Shown here one piece after another: positions 8,625 through 17,653 of a DNA stretch of 64,000 nucleotides (position 1 is its first letter; the number at the start of each line of letters is the position of its first letter). The DNA lies in contig NZ_JBKFEY010000007.1 of NCBI RefSeq assembly GCF_046507575.1, positions 1 to 64,000 of the forward strand, read 5' to 3'. Below the pieces are notes generated by a model, which saw nothing but the letters and a program-made list of their open reading frames with translations, ran no database searches and was not told where the DNA came from. The stretch comes from Pontitalea aquivivens. Its GTDB lineage: Bacteria > Pseudomonadota > Alphaproteobacteria > Rhodobacterales > Rhodobacteraceae. The position numbers and the translations under genes were made by a program.

Positions 8625-9680
8625 ATGATACGGATTCTTGTCCTGCCTGGCGATGGCATCGGTCCCGAAATCACCGCCGCCACCGAAACCGTCCTGCGCG
8701 CCGTGGCCGACCGCTTTGGCCTGGCGCTGCGGCTGGACCGGGCCGAGATCGGCTTTGCCGCGCTGGCGGCCAGTGGCACCACCATCCCCGAGACGGTGAT
8801 CGCGGCGGCCCGTGCGGCCGATGGCGTGATCCTGGGGCCGGTGTCGCACAATGCCTACCCGCCGGTGGCGGAAGGCGGGCGCAACCCTTCGGGGGTGCTG
8901 CGCCGGGACCTGGAACTTTACGCCAATATCCGTCCGGCCCGGTCGCGCCCCGGCGTGCCGCGCCCGATCCGCCCCGAGGTCGATCTGATCGTGGTGCGCG
9001 AAAACCTTGAAGGGTTCTACGCCGATCGCAACATGCATCAGGGCGGGGGCGAATTCATGCCCGAACCGGGCGTGGCGCTGGCGCTGCGCAAGGTGACGGC
9101 GCGGGCCTCGCGCCGGATTGCCGAGGCGGCCTTTGCGCTGGCGGCGGGCCGGGCGCGGCCGCGCGTGGCCGCCGTGCACAAGGCCAATGTGATGCGCATC
9201 TCGGACGGGCTGTTCCTGGATGAGGTGCGCGCCGTTGCTGCCCGCCATCCGCAGATCGCCTATGAAGAGGTGCTGGTCGATGCCGCCGCCGCGCTGCTGG
9301 TGCGCGACCCCGCGCGCTTTGACGTGATCGTCACCACCAACATGTTCGGGGACATCCTGTCGGATCTGGCCTCTGAACTGTCGGGGGGGCTGGGGCTGGC
9401 CGCCTCGCTGAACCTGGGCCCGGATTATGCGGTGGCGCAGGCACAGCACGGGTCGGCCCCCGACATCGCGGGCCGCGATCTGGCCAATCCGACCTCGCTG
9501 ATCGGGTCGGCGGCGATGCTGTTGCGCCATCTGGACCAGGCCGCCGCCGCCGATGCGATTGACGCGGCGCTGGATCAGGCGCTGGCGCGGGCCGAAACCC
9601 GCACCCGCGATCTGGGCGGCGCGCTGGGAACGCGCGCCTTTGCCGACCACCTTGCCACCCGTTTGAAAGAGGGCCCATGA
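8625..9680 (+). CDS. Isocitrate/isopropylmalate dehydrogenase family protein
   Basis: A 351-residue beta-decarboxylating dehydrogenase. Motifs are LPGDGIGPEI at residues 6-15, the substrate loop VLRRDLELYANIRPAR near 95-108, the metal-binding DVIVTTNMFGDILSD and the cofactor loop HGSAPDIAG. The YANIRP form is closer to NAD-linked isocitrate and homoisocitrate enzymes than to the FANLRP of LeuB. It starts 4 bases after the permease stop, so it is co-transcribed with uptake and probably oxidises the imported acid or its isomer. LeuB-like or tartrate dehydrogenase activity cannot be excluded. Confidence 0.85.
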   Translation: MIRILVLPGDGIGPEITAATETVLRAVADRFGLALRLDRAEIGFAALAASGTTIPETVIAAARAADGVILGPVSHNAYPPVAEGGRNPSGVLRRDLELYANIRPARSRPGVPRPIRPEVDLIVVRENLEGFYADRNMHQGGGEFMPEPGVALALRKVTARASRRIAEAAFALAAGRARPRVAAVHKANVMRISDGLFLDEVRAVAARHPQIAYEEVLVDAAAALLVRDPARFDVIVTTNMFGDILSDLASELSGGLGLAASLNLGPDYAVAQAQHGSAPDIAGRDLANPTSLIGSAAMLLRHLDQAAAADAIDAALDQALARAETRTRDLGGALGTRAFADHLATRLKEGP

Positions 9681-10771
9681 TGACCCAGACCGCCATTCCC
9701 TTTCATTTTCTGCGCGGGGGCACCTCGCGCGGGCCGTATTTCAACCGCGCCGACCTGCCGCAGGATCTGGACACGCTGGCGCAGGTGCTGATCGCCGTCA
9801 CCGGATCGGGCCATCCGCTGAATATCGACGGGCTGGGCGGCGGCGCGGCGGTGACGACCAAGGTCGCCATGCTGTCACGATCCGGCCGGGCGGATGCGGA
9901 TGTCGATTATTTCTTCGCCCAGGTCTCGGTCGAGGATCGGCTGGTCGATTTCAAGCCAACCTGCGGCAATATCCTGTCGGGCGTGGGCCCCGCCGCGATC
10001 GAGATGGGGCTGGTCGCGCCCACGGGCGACACCACGCGCATCCGCATTCATTCGGTCAATACCGGCGCGCTGGTCGAGGCGGTGGTGCAGACGCCCGGCG
10101 GGCAGATCCGCTATGACGGCCCCGCCGCGATCGACGGGGTGCCGGGCACGGCGGCGCCGATCTATCTGAACTTCATGGATGTGGTCGGATCGGCCACCGG
10201 CAAGCTGTTGCCGACCGGAAACCTGCGCGACCGGATCGACGGGATCGAGGTCACCTGCATGGATGTCGCCATGCCGATGGTCATCGCCCGCGCGGCGGAT
10301 TTCGGGCTGACGGGGCATGAAACCGTGGCCGAGCTGGATGCCAACCGCGATTTCTTTGCCCGGATGGAGACGATCCGCCTGCAGGCAGGTGTGCTGATGG
10401 GGATGGGCGATGTGTCGAAATCGGTCACGCCGAAATTCGGCCTGCTGGCACCGGCGCGGGCGGGGGGCACCATTGCCACGCGCTATTTCATGCCGTGGAA
10501 CTGCCACCCGACGCTGGCGGTGACGGGCTCGCAGTGCCTGGCGTCCTGTGTGCTGACGCCGGGCACCGTGGCCGAAGGGCTGTTCACCACGCCCGAAGGC
10601 ACGCCCGCGCTGGTGCTGCTGGAACATCCCGCAGGCGTGATGGATGTGACGGTCGATTACGACAACGGACCGGATGGCTTTCAGCTACGCTCGGCCGGGG
10701 TGCTGCGCACGGCGCGGCTTTTGGCGCGGGGTGAGGTCTTTGTGCCCGGCGCGGTCTGGGCCGGGCATTAA
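9677..10771 (+). CDS. PrpF-family isomerase (4-oxalomesaconate tautomerase-like)
   Basis: A 364-residue member of the PrpF family, which shifts or isomerises double bonds in unsaturated tricarboxylates such as 2-methylaconitate, aconitate or 4-oxalomesaconate. The N-terminus FHFLRGGTSRGPYF and the motif DFKPTCGNILSGVGPAAIE, with its conserved catalytic-type cysteine, are clear, as is SVNTG. Its ATG overlaps the dehydrogenase stop (ATGATGA), and a second ATG 3 bases later is equally possible. In this operon it may convert an imported aconitate-type acid into a substrate for the pathway. The exact reaction is undetermined. Confidence 0.85.
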   Translation: MMTQTAIPFHFLRGGTSRGPYFNRADLPQDLDTLAQVLIAVTGSGHPLNIDGLGGGAAVTTKVAMLSRSGRADADVDYFFAQVSVEDRLVDFKPTCGNILSGVGPAAIEMGLVAPTGDTTRIRIHSVNTGALVEAVVQTPGGQIRYDGPAAIDGVPGTAAPIYLNFMDVVGSATGKLLPTGNLRDRIDGIEVTCMDVAMPMVIARAADFGLTGHETVAELDANRDFFARMETIRLQAGVLMGMGDVSKSVTPKFGLLAPARAGGTIATRYFMPWNCHPTLAVTGSQCLASCVLTPGTVAEGLFTTPEGTPALVLLEHPAGVMDVTVDYDNGPDGFQLRSAGVLRTARLLARGEVFVPGAVWAGH

Positions 10772-10850
10772 CGAGACGGGGCCGGGGAAGGGCCGGACCG
10801 TGATCGGCGGGTTGACGCCGGGGCGCGGCCTTCTTAAGGCGGGGCAAAGG

Positions 10851-10879
10851 TTGCCTCGCCCGCCGCTCGGGCCTAGATT
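10851..10879 (+). promoter_or_regulatory. Candidate promoter of waaA
   Basis: TTGCCT (10851-10856), a 17-base spacer and TAGATT (10874-10879), 30 bases before the waaA ATG. Confidence 0.45.
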
Positions 10880-10908
10880 GCGCAGGCCGCCAAAGCCGGA
10901 ACGACGGG

Positions 10909-12222
10909 ATGCGCATGAACGCCAGGACACCCGCCCTGTGGGCCTATCTCGGCTTCAGCGCCGTTGCGGGCCCGCTTTATCGGCTGGCGCAGCGCCGCCG
11001 GCTGCGTCAGGGCAAGGAAAGCCCCGGTCGCGCCGCCGAACGGCAGGGGATCAGCACCATCCCGCGCGCGCCGGGGCCGCTGATCTGGTTTCACGCCGCC
11101 AGCGTTGGCGAGACGCTGTCGATCCTGGGCCTGATCGACCGGCTTCTGGCCGACCGTCCAAACGCCCGCGTGCTGGTGACCAGCACCACGCTGACCTCGG
11201 CGCAGTTGCTGGCCACGCGGCTGCCGGACCGCGCGATCCATCAGTTTTCCCCCTTTGACACGCCCGCCGCGGTGCGCCGGTTTCTGGATCACTGGCGCCC
11301 CGATCTGGCGATCTGGATCGAAAGCGAACTTTGGCCGCGGCTGTTGCGGGAAACCGACCGGCGCGGGGTGCCGATGCTGTTGCTGAACGCGCGGGTGTCG
11401 GACCGGACGGCGGCGCGCTGGCGGCGCTGGCCGCGCACGGCGCGCGCGCTGCTGGCGCCCTTCCGCGCCATTCTGGTGCAGGAAGCGGGCACCGAGGCGC
11501 TGATGCGCGCGCTGGGGGTTGAGGCCGCGCGGATGCAGGTCAGCGGTTCGCTGAAAGAGGAACTGCCGCCCCCCGCCGCCGATCCCGCCGATCTGGACCG
11601 GATGCGCGCGGCGCTGGCGGGGCGGGGCTGCTGGCTGGCCGCATCCACCCATGAGGGCGAGGAAGAGCCGCTGCTGCGCGCCCATGATCTGGCCTTTGGC
11701 ACCGGGCGCGGGGCGCCCGTGCTGATCATCGCCCCGCGCCATCCCGAACGGGGCCCCGCGCTGGCCGCGCGGCTGGCCGAAGCGGGCAGGGCGGTCGCGC
11801 TGCGATCCGCGGGGCAGCTGCCGGACGCGCGGACCGCGATCTACATCGCCGATACGATCGGTGAAATGGGGCTGTGGTATCGGCTGTGCAATATCTGTTT
11901 TCTGGGCGGGTCGCTGGCGCGGGTCGGCGGGCACAACCCCTATGAACCGATCCTGCTGGATTGCGCGGTCATCCACGGGCCGCATGTGTTCAATTTCGCG
12001 GGGATCTACGCCAAGCTGGCGGCGGCGGGGGCGGCCCGGTCCGCCGCCACGCCCGAAGAAATTGCGGGCCATCTGCGCGCCTTGCAGGACGGCGCGGCCC
12101 ATGCCGCCCTGACCGGGGCCGCCCGCGCCGTGCTGCGCGCCCAGTCCGGCGCCACGGATGCCGCCGTGGCGCTGATCGACCGCTATCTGCCCCCCGGTGG
12201 CCCGGACCAGACCGAAAGGTGA
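10909..12222 (+). CDS. waaA: 3-deoxy-D-manno-octulosonic acid (Kdo) transferase
   Basis: A 437-residue GT30 glycosyltransferase that adds Kdo from CMP-Kdo to the lipid A precursor at the inner face of the inner membrane. It has an N-terminal hydrophobic anchor (about residues 8-22), the motif WFHAASVGE near 62, IESELWP near 140, and the C-terminal GGHNPYEP donor-site motif near 344. The length fits the family. A second ATG two codons in is possible. The gene is followed after 4 bases by a glycosyltransferase, giving a two-gene LPS core operon. Confidence 0.93.
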   Translation: MRMNARTPALWAYLGFSAVAGPLYRLAQRRRLRQGKESPGRAAERQGISTIPRAPGPLIWFHAASVGETLSILGLIDRLLADRPNARVLVTSTTLTSAQLLATRLPDRAIHQFSPFDTPAAVRRFLDHWRPDLAIWIESELWPRLLRETDRRGVPMLLLNARVSDRTAARWRRWPRTARALLAPFRAILVQEAGTEALMRALGVEAARMQVSGSLKEELPPPAADPADLDRMRAALAGRGCWLAASTHEGEEEPLLRAHDLAFGTGRGAPVLIIAPRHPERGPALAARLAEAGRAVALRSAGQLPDARTAIYIADTIGEMGLWYRLCNICFLGGSLARVGGHNPYEPILLDCAVIHGPHVFNFAGIYAKLAAAGAARSAATPEEIAGHLRALQDGAAHAALTGAARAVLRAQSGATDAAVALIDRYLPPGGPDQTER

Positions 12223-12226
12223 CCTG

Positions 12227-13291
12227 ATGAACCCTGCGCGCGACCTTGACGTTATCGTCCCGAATTTCAAGCGCCGTCTGTCGGGCGTGACCGCCACCGT
12301 GGTGCGGCTGGTGCCGATCCAGGCCGGCATGATCCGCATCGCCGCCGTCGCCCCCAGCCTGCCGCCCGAGGTGCCGCAGATCCCGGTCCGGTCGCTTCTG
12401 ACCATGCCGCGGCGCGGCCCGTCGGGCTGGCGCGTCTGGCATGCGCGGCGCAATGTCGAGATGATCGCCGGGCTGGTCCTGCGCCATGTCCTGCGCAAGC
12501 GGCTGCGGCTTTTGTTCACCTCGGCCTCGCAGCGCCATCACACCGCGCTGACGCGCTGGCTGATCGGGCGGATGGATGCCGTGGTCTCGACCTCGGAAAA
12601 GACCGCGGCCTATCTGGAACGGCCCTCGCAGGTGATCTATCACGGCATCGACAACGACAGCTTCAGCCCGGCCCCCGATCGCGCCGCCCTGCGCGACCGG
12701 CTGGGCCTGCCGCGCGACGGGATCATCCTGGGCTGCTTTGGCCGCATCCGGGCGCAGAAAGGCACCGATCTGTTCGTCGAGTCGGCGATCGATCTGTGCG
12801 CGCGCTTTGATACGGTCCATGCGGTCGTGCTGGGCCGGGCCACGGAAAAGGATCAGGCCTTTCTGGCGGGGCTCAGGGCGCGCGTGCGCGCGGCGGGATT
12901 GCAGGACCGGATCGTCTTTCCCGGCGAGGTGCCCGTCTGGGACATGCCCGACTGGTACCGCGCGCTGGACATCTACGTCGCCCCGCAACGCTGGGAAGGC
13001 TTCGGCCTGACCCCGCTGGAGGCAATGGCCTGCGGCGTGCCGGTGGTGGCCACCGATGTCGGCGCCTTCCGCGAACTGATCGAGGAAGGGGAAACCGGCC
13101 ATGTCGTGCCCCCCGGCTCGGCCCCGGCGATCACCGCCGCCGTGGCCGGGCTGGTCGCGGATCCCGCGCGCCGATCCGCCCTTGCCCGCGCGGCCCGGCA
13201 GCACACGCTGACGCATTTCGACATCCGGGCAGAGGCGCAGGCGCTGGTCGATATCTATCGCAGGCTGATCGGTCCGGCGACCGCACCCTGA
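12227..13291 (+). CDS. GT4-type glycosyltransferase, probable LPS core
   Basis: A 354-residue GT-B fold glycosyltransferase. The C-terminal half shows LGCFGRIRAQKGTDLF and the nucleotide-sugar-binding EX7E motif EGFGLTPLE followed by AMACGVPVVATDVG. The start at 12227 (ATGAACCCTG) is 4 bases after the waaA stop; an in-frame ATG 30 bases earlier would overlap waaA. Coupling to waaA implies a role in lipopolysaccharide core assembly. The sugar transferred cannot be predicted. Confidence 0.88.
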   Translation: MNPARDLDVIVPNFKRRLSGVTATVVRLVPIQAGMIRIAAVAPSLPPEVPQIPVRSLLTMPRRGPSGWRVWHARRNVEMIAGLVLRHVLRKRLRLLFTSASQRHHTALTRWLIGRMDAVVSTSEKTAAYLERPSQVIYHGIDNDSFSPAPDRAALRDRLGLPRDGIILGCFGRIRAQKGTDLFVESAIDLCARFDTVHAVVLGRATEKDQAFLAGLRARVRAAGLQDRIVFPGEVPVWDMPDWYRALDIYVAPQRWEGFGLTPLEAMACGVPVVATDVGAFRELIEEGETGHVVPPGSAPAITAAVAGLVADPARRSALARAARQHTLTHFDIRAEAQALVDIYRRLIGPATAP

Positions 13292-13323
13292 CCGCCACAT
13301 ACGGATCCCGCCCCTGCCGGGGT

Positions 13324-13352
13324 TTGACCTTGCGCCCGCGCGCGGCTAGAAG
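13324..13352 (+). promoter_or_regulatory. Candidate promoter of dusA
   Basis: TTGACC (13324-13329), a 17-base spacer and TAGAAG (13347-13352). It leaves a leader of about 110 bases before the dusA ATG, in which I see no clear structure. Confidence 0.45.
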
Positions 13353-13471
13353 CCCGCCAGACCAGCGGCCCGAACCTGCGGCGGCGCCCCCCGCGCCCGG
13401 GGGCCGGGCCGGAAAAGGGGCACATCAGGCGGGGCGCATCAGGCAGCAGGGCGGTCCCGGGGGCAAGGACG

Positions 13472-14491
13472 ATGGCAACACCAGTGAAAGACGCATTGGC
13501 CCGAAAGGCCGCGATCCGGCAGGCGGCGCGGCTGTCCGTGGCGCCGATGATGGACTGGACCGACCGCAACTGCCGCCTGTTTCACCGCCAGATCAGCCGC
13601 CATGCGCTGCTTTACACCGAAATGGTCACGGCGCCTGCGATCATGCATGGCAAGCGCGCCCGGCTGCTGGATTACAGCCCCGCCGAACATCCCGTGGCGC
13701 TGCAGCTGGGTGGCTCGGACCCGGCTGAACTGGCGGCCGCCGCGGCGATCGCGGCCGACTGGAACTATGATGAGATCAACCTCAACTGCGGCTGCCCGTC
13801 GGATCGGGTGCAATCGGGCTGTTTCGGCGCGGTGCTGATGAAGACGCCGGATCTGGTGGCTGAATGCGTCGCCGCCATGATCGCCAGCAGCCCCGTCGAG
13901 GTGACCGTGAAATGCCGCATCGGCGTGGATGACGATGACCCGGCGACGGTGCTGCCGCGCTTTCTCGATACCGTCGCGGCCGCGGGCGTCAGCCGCTTCA
14001 TCATCCATGCCCGCAAGGCCTGGCTGCAGGGGCTGTCGCCCAGGGAAAACCGCGAAATCCCGCCGCTGGATCATGACCTTGTGCTGCGGATGAAGGCGGA
14101 ATTCCCCCAGCTTCACATCTCGCTCAACGGCGGGGTGGACAGCCTGGATGCGGCCGAGGCGCTGCTGGCGCAGGGGCTGGACGGGGTGATGATCGGGCGC
14201 GCCGCCTATCATGAACCGTTCCATATCCTGGGTCAGGCCGATGCGCGCCTGTTTGGCGACGACAGCCCCGCCGATCCCTTCGCGGTGGCACAGGCGATGC
14301 GGCCCCATATCGCGGCGCATCTGGTCGCGGGCGGGCGGCTGCATCAGATCACCCGCCACATGCTGGGGCTGTTTCACGGCATGCCGGGCGCGCGCGGCTG
14401 GCGCCGTGTCCTGTCCGAGGGCGCCACGCGCGACGGCGCGGATCTTGCGGTTTACGACAAGGCTCTGGCCCAGGTCCTGCCGGCAGGCTAA
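13472..14491 (+). CDS. dusA: tRNA-dihydrouridine(20/20a) synthase
   Basis: A 339-residue FMN enzyme reducing uridine in the tRNA D-loop. The barrel begins with SVAPMMDWTDRNCR; the catalytic cysteine is C108 in NCGCPSDRV, followed by GCFGAVLM. IIHARKAWLQGLSP and NGGV are characteristic of DusA rather than DusB or DusC. The C-terminal helical domain (RHMLGLFHGMPGARGWRR) is complete. The next gene, a TauE/SafE exporter, follows after 29 bases but has its own strong ribosome-binding site. Confidence 0.93.
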   Translation: MATPVKDALARKAAIRQAARLSVAPMMDWTDRNCRLFHRQISRHALLYTEMVTAPAIMHGKRARLLDYSPAEHPVALQLGGSDPAELAAAAAIAADWNYDEINLNCGCPSDRVQSGCFGAVLMKTPDLVAECVAAMIASSPVEVTVKCRIGVDDDDPATVLPRFLDTVAAAGVSRFIIHARKAWLQGLSPRENREIPPLDHDLVLRMKAEFPQLHISLNGGVDSLDAAEALLAQGLDGVMIGRAAYHEPFHILGQADARLFGDDSPADPFAVAQAMRPHIAAHLVAGGRLHQITRHMLGLFHGMPGARGWRRVLSEGATRDGADLAVYDKALAQVLPAG

Positions 14492-14520
14492 AGCTGCGCC
14501 AAAGACCCCGGAGGAATCCC

Positions 14521-15336
14521 ATGCCCGATCTGGCCACGCTTGTCCCCCTTGTCCTGACGCTGATGGCGGTGGGCGCCTTCGCCGGCGTTCTGGCGGGCCT
14601 GTTGGGGGTGGGGGGCGGCATTGTCCTGGTGCCGGCCTTCTTTTACCTGTTCGAGGGCATGGGCCATGGCTCGGATCAGCTGATGCAGGTGTGCCTGGCG
14701 ACCTCGCTGGCCACGATCATCGTGACCTCGGCGCGCTCGGTTCTGGCCCATCACCGCAAGGGCGCGGTGGATTGGACGATCCTGCGCGCCTGGGCGCCGG
14801 GCATCGCGATCGGCGCGCTGGTGGGGGTCATGATCGTCGCGCAGCTGCGCACGCCCACGCTGCAGGCGATCTTTGGCGTGCTGGTGTTCCTGATCGCGCT
14901 TTACATGGCCTTTGGCCGGGCCGACTGGCGGCTGGGAACGCAGATGCCCACGGGCGGGACCCGCGCCGCCATCGCGCCGGTCATCGGCTTTCTGTCGGTG
15001 CTGATGGGCATCGGCGGGGGGTCTTTCGGCGTGCCGCTGATGACGCTGCATGGCATTGCCATCCACCGCGCGGTGGCGACGGCGGCGGGTTTTGGCATCA
15101 CCATCGCGTTGCCCGCGGCGATCGCCTTCCTGATCACCCCGGTTCCCCAGGCCCCGCCCTATACGCTGGGCGCGGTCAATGTCCCGGCCTTCCTGATCGT
15201 GATCGCCATGACCACGATCACCGCGCCCTGGGGGGCGGCGCTGGCGCATCGGCTGAACCCCAAGCCGCTGAAACGCATCTTCGCGGGCTTTCTGGCCATC
15301 GTCGCGCTGAACATGCTGCGCAAGGCGCTGTTCTGA
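14521..15336 (+). CDS. TauE/SafE family sulfite/anion exporter
   Basis: A 271-residue membrane protein with about eight hydrophobic helices arranged in two repeats. The repeat motifs GLLGVGGGIVLVP (about 24-36) and MGIGGGSFGVPLM (about 162-174) are the family hallmark. The ATG follows GGAGGAA. The family exports sulfite, sulfoacetate or other small anions. There are no sulfur-metabolism neighbours here, so the substrate is unknown. Confidence 0.9.
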   Translation: MPDLATLVPLVLTLMAVGAFAGVLAGLLGVGGGIVLVPAFFYLFEGMGHGSDQLMQVCLATSLATIIVTSARSVLAHHRKGAVDWTILRAWAPGIAIGALVGVMIVAQLRTPTLQAIFGVLVFLIALYMAFGRADWRLGTQMPTGGTRAAIAPVIGFLSVLMGIGGGSFGVPLMTLHGIAIHRAVATAAGFGITIALPAAIAFLITPVPQAPPYTLGAVNVPAFLIVIAMTTITAPWGAALAHRLNPKPLKRIFAGFLAIVALNMLRKALF

Positions 15337-15360
15337 CCGCGGCCCCTGCGCCATCGCCCC

Positions 15361-15410
15361 TTCTTCTTGGCCAAAATACTCCGGGGGGTCCGGGGGCGCG
15401 CAGCCCCCGG
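15361..15410 (+). repeat. Dispersed intergenic repeat, copy 2 (with hairpin)
   Basis: The most complete copy of the element: TTCTTCTTGGCC, AAAATACTCC, GGGGGGTC and an inverted repeat CCGGGGGC (15390-15397) with GCCCCCGG (15403-15410). It fills the space between the convergent TauE-like gene and mazG and may act as a terminator for one or both. Confidence 0.75.
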
Positions 15411-15412
15411 CC

Positions 15413-16237
15413 TCAGCCGATGCCGCGCGCCTTGGCGGCGTTCCACAGCGCGTCCATTTCCGCCAGGTCGCTGTCGGCGGGCGCCTTGCCAATCGCCCGA
15501 AGTTCATCCTCGATATACTTGAATCGACGGGTGAATTTTCCATTCGCCGCGCGCAGGGCGGCCTCGGCATCCACGCCCAGGTGCCGGCCCAGGTTCACCA
15601 TGACGAACAGAAGGTCGCCAAATTCCTCGGCCACCTGATCCGGGCCCAGCCGGTCGCGCGCCTCGACCAACTCGCCCGCTTCCTCGACGATCTTGGCCAG
15701 AACCTCATCGGTGGACGGCCAGTCGAACCCGACCCGTGCCGCCCTTTTTTGCAGCTTCAGCGCGCGGGTCAGGGCCGGCAGCCCCAGCGCCACGCCATCC
15801 AGCACGCCCGCGGCCCCGCGTTCGGCGGCCTTGATCCTTTCCCAATCCTCGGTCTGCTGGGCCGCGCTTTTGTCGCGGTTGTCGGTGCCAAAGACATGCG
15901 GATGGCGGGCCACCATCTTGGCGCAGATCGCCCGCGCCACCCCGGCCAGATCGAACCGGCCCGTCTCGGCGCCCATCTGGGCGTGATAGATCACCTGCAG
16001 CAGCAGATCGCCCAGCTCGCCCTCCAGCTCATCCCAGGCCTCGCGCGCGATGGCATCGGCCACCTCATGCGCCTCTTCGATCGTGTAGGGCGCAATCGAG
16101 GCGAAATCCTGCTCGATATCCCAGGGGCAGCCGGTCTGCGGGTCGCGCAGCGCCTGCATGATGCGGCCCAGTCGCGCGATCTGGTATCCGGCCCCGCCGG
16201 TTTCGTCAAAGATGATCGGGTCGATCGGTTTCGCCAT
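15413..16237 (-). CDS. mazG: Nucleoside triphosphate pyrophosphohydrolase
   Basis: A 274-residue tandem-domain MazG that hydrolyses (d)NTPs to monophosphates and pyrophosphate, a house-cleaning role. Each half has the metal-binding EExxE...ExxD pattern: YTIEEAHEVADAI with ELEGELGDLLLQV, and IVEEAGELVEAR with EEFGDLLFVMV. CPWDIEQDF in the N-terminal part is typical. The start at 16237 gives MAKPIDP and fits the family; the frame is open further upstream but would run into the divergent amidohydrolase leader. Confidence 0.93.
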   Translation of the reverse strand: MAKPIDPIIFDETGGAGYQIARLGRIMQALRDPQTGCPWDIEQDFASIAPYTIEEAHEVADAIAREAWDELEGELGDLLLQVIYHAQMGAETGRFDLAGVARAICAKMVARHPHVFGTDNRDKSAAQQTEDWERIKAAERGAAGVLDGVALGLPALTRALKLQKRAARVGFDWPSTDEVLAKIVEEAGELVEARDRLGPDQVAEEFGDLLFVMVNLGRHLGVDAEAALRAANGKFTRRFKYIEDELRAIGKAPADSDLAEMDALWNAAKARGIG

Positions 16238-16298
16238 TGCCCTTGCCCCCGCTTTCGGATGATCTGGGCTTAGCCCGACCCAACGACAAGAGTCCACA

Positions 16299-17462
16299 AT
16301 GCCCGTGATCAACCGCATCGCCGCACTCGCCCCCGAGATGACCGCCTGGCGACGCCATCTGCACCAGCACCCGGAACTGGAATTCGATTGCCATGAAACG
16401 GCGGCTTTCGTCGCGGCGCGGCTGCGCGATTTCGGGGTGGACGAGATCCATCAGGGCATTGCGACCTCGGGCGTGGTGGCGCTGATCCGGGGGCGGGCGG
16501 ATGGGCCGGTGATCGGCCTGCGCGCCGACATGGACGCGCTGCCGATCCAGGAACTGACGGGCGCCGATCACGCCTCGACCCGGCCTGGAAAGATGCATGC
16601 CTGCGGCCATGACGGGCATACGTCGATGCTGCTGGGCGCGGCGAAATATCTGTGTGAAACCCGTAACTTCGCGGGCACGGTTGCACTGATTTTTCAACCC
16701 GCCGAGGAAGAGGGCGGCGGCGGCGAGGTGATGGTGCGCGAAGGTGTCATGGACCGTTTCGCCATCGGCCAGGTCTATGGCATCCACAATGCGCCCAACG
16801 TGCCGCTGGGCCATTTCCATACCACGCCCGGGCCCCTGATGGCGGCGGTCGATACGGCCTGGGTCTATGTCACCGGCAAGGGCGGGCATGGCGCGACGCC
16901 GCATGACTGTATCGACCCGGTGGTGGCGATCGTCGGCATGGTGGGCGCGCTGCAGACCATTGTCAGCCGCAACCTGTTCGCGCTGGACGAACTGGTGATT
17001 TCCGTCACCCAGATCCACACGGGCACCGCCTCGAACATCATCCCCGAAGAGGGCTGGTTCTGCGCCACGATCCGGTCCTTCACCCCCGAGGTGCGCGATC
17101 TGGCCGAAAAGCGGTTCCATGACATCGTGCAGGGCCATGCCGCGGCCTATGGCGTCAGCGCCCGCATCGAATATGACCGCGGCTATCCGCCCACCGTGAA
17201 CGACCCTGCCCGCGCGGCCTTTGCCGCAGCGGTGGCGCGCGAAATCTCGGGGTCCGATGCGGTGCAGGACAATGCGGGCCGCGAAATGGGCGCCGAGGAT
17301 TTTTCCTACATGCTGCAGGCCCGCCCCGGTGCCTATCTGTTCCTGGGCACGGGGCCCGGCGCGGGGCTGCATCATCCGGCCTATGATTTCAACGACGAGG
17401 CCGCGCCGCTGGGCGCCTCATTCTTCGCCCGGCTGGTGGAACGGGCGCTGCCGGTGGGGTGA
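16299..17462 (+). CDS. M20 family amidohydrolase (hippurate hydrolase-like)
   Basis: A 387-residue metallopeptidase-type amidohydrolase. Metal-binding motifs are LRADMDALPI near 70, MHACGHDGHTSMLLGAA near 100, and QPAEEEGGGG near 132, with the late ligand motif MGAEDFSYML. A dimerisation domain follows (AVDTAWVYVTGKGGHGATPH). Proteins like this release amino acids from N-acyl conjugates such as hippurate or indoleacetyl-amino acids. It is divergent from mazG, 61 bases apart. The substrate is not determined. Confidence 0.9.
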   Translation: MPVINRIAALAPEMTAWRRHLHQHPELEFDCHETAAFVAARLRDFGVDEIHQGIATSGVVALIRGRADGPVIGLRADMDALPIQELTGADHASTRPGKMHACGHDGHTSMLLGAAKYLCETRNFAGTVALIFQPAEEEGGGGEVMVREGVMDRFAIGQVYGIHNAPNVPLGHFHTTPGPLMAAVDTAWVYVTGKGGHGATPHDCIDPVVAIVGMVGALQTIVSRNLFALDELVISVTQIHTGTASNIIPEEGWFCATIRSFTPEVRDLAEKRFHDIVQGHAAAYGVSARIEYDRGYPPTVNDPARAAFAAAVAREISGSDAVQDNAGREMGAEDFSYMLQARPGAYLFLGTGPGAGLHHPAYDFNDEAAPLGASFFARLVERALPVG

Positions 17463-17539
17463 ACGGGGCCTGCGTCTTGCGGCGGGTCCGCGCGGTTCCT
17501 ATCTGCCACAGGCGGCCCCGCGCGCTGCCCCCGGATGCC

Positions 17540-17568
17540 TTGCCAAGGGGCAGGGGGGCGGATAGGGT
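17540..17568 (+). promoter_or_regulatory. Candidate promoter of the yajC-secDF operon
   Basis: TTGCCA (17540-17545), a 17-base spacer and TAGGGT (17563-17568), 86 bases before the yajC ATG. An alternative -35 TTGACG at 17578 has no good -10. Confidence 0.3.
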
Positions 17569-17653
17569 GCCGCCGGATTGACGGGCCGGTCCCGGGCCGC
17601 AGACAGGGCCCGCAAGACCGTTCCTGACGACAGAAAACGACAGAGGAAAACCC

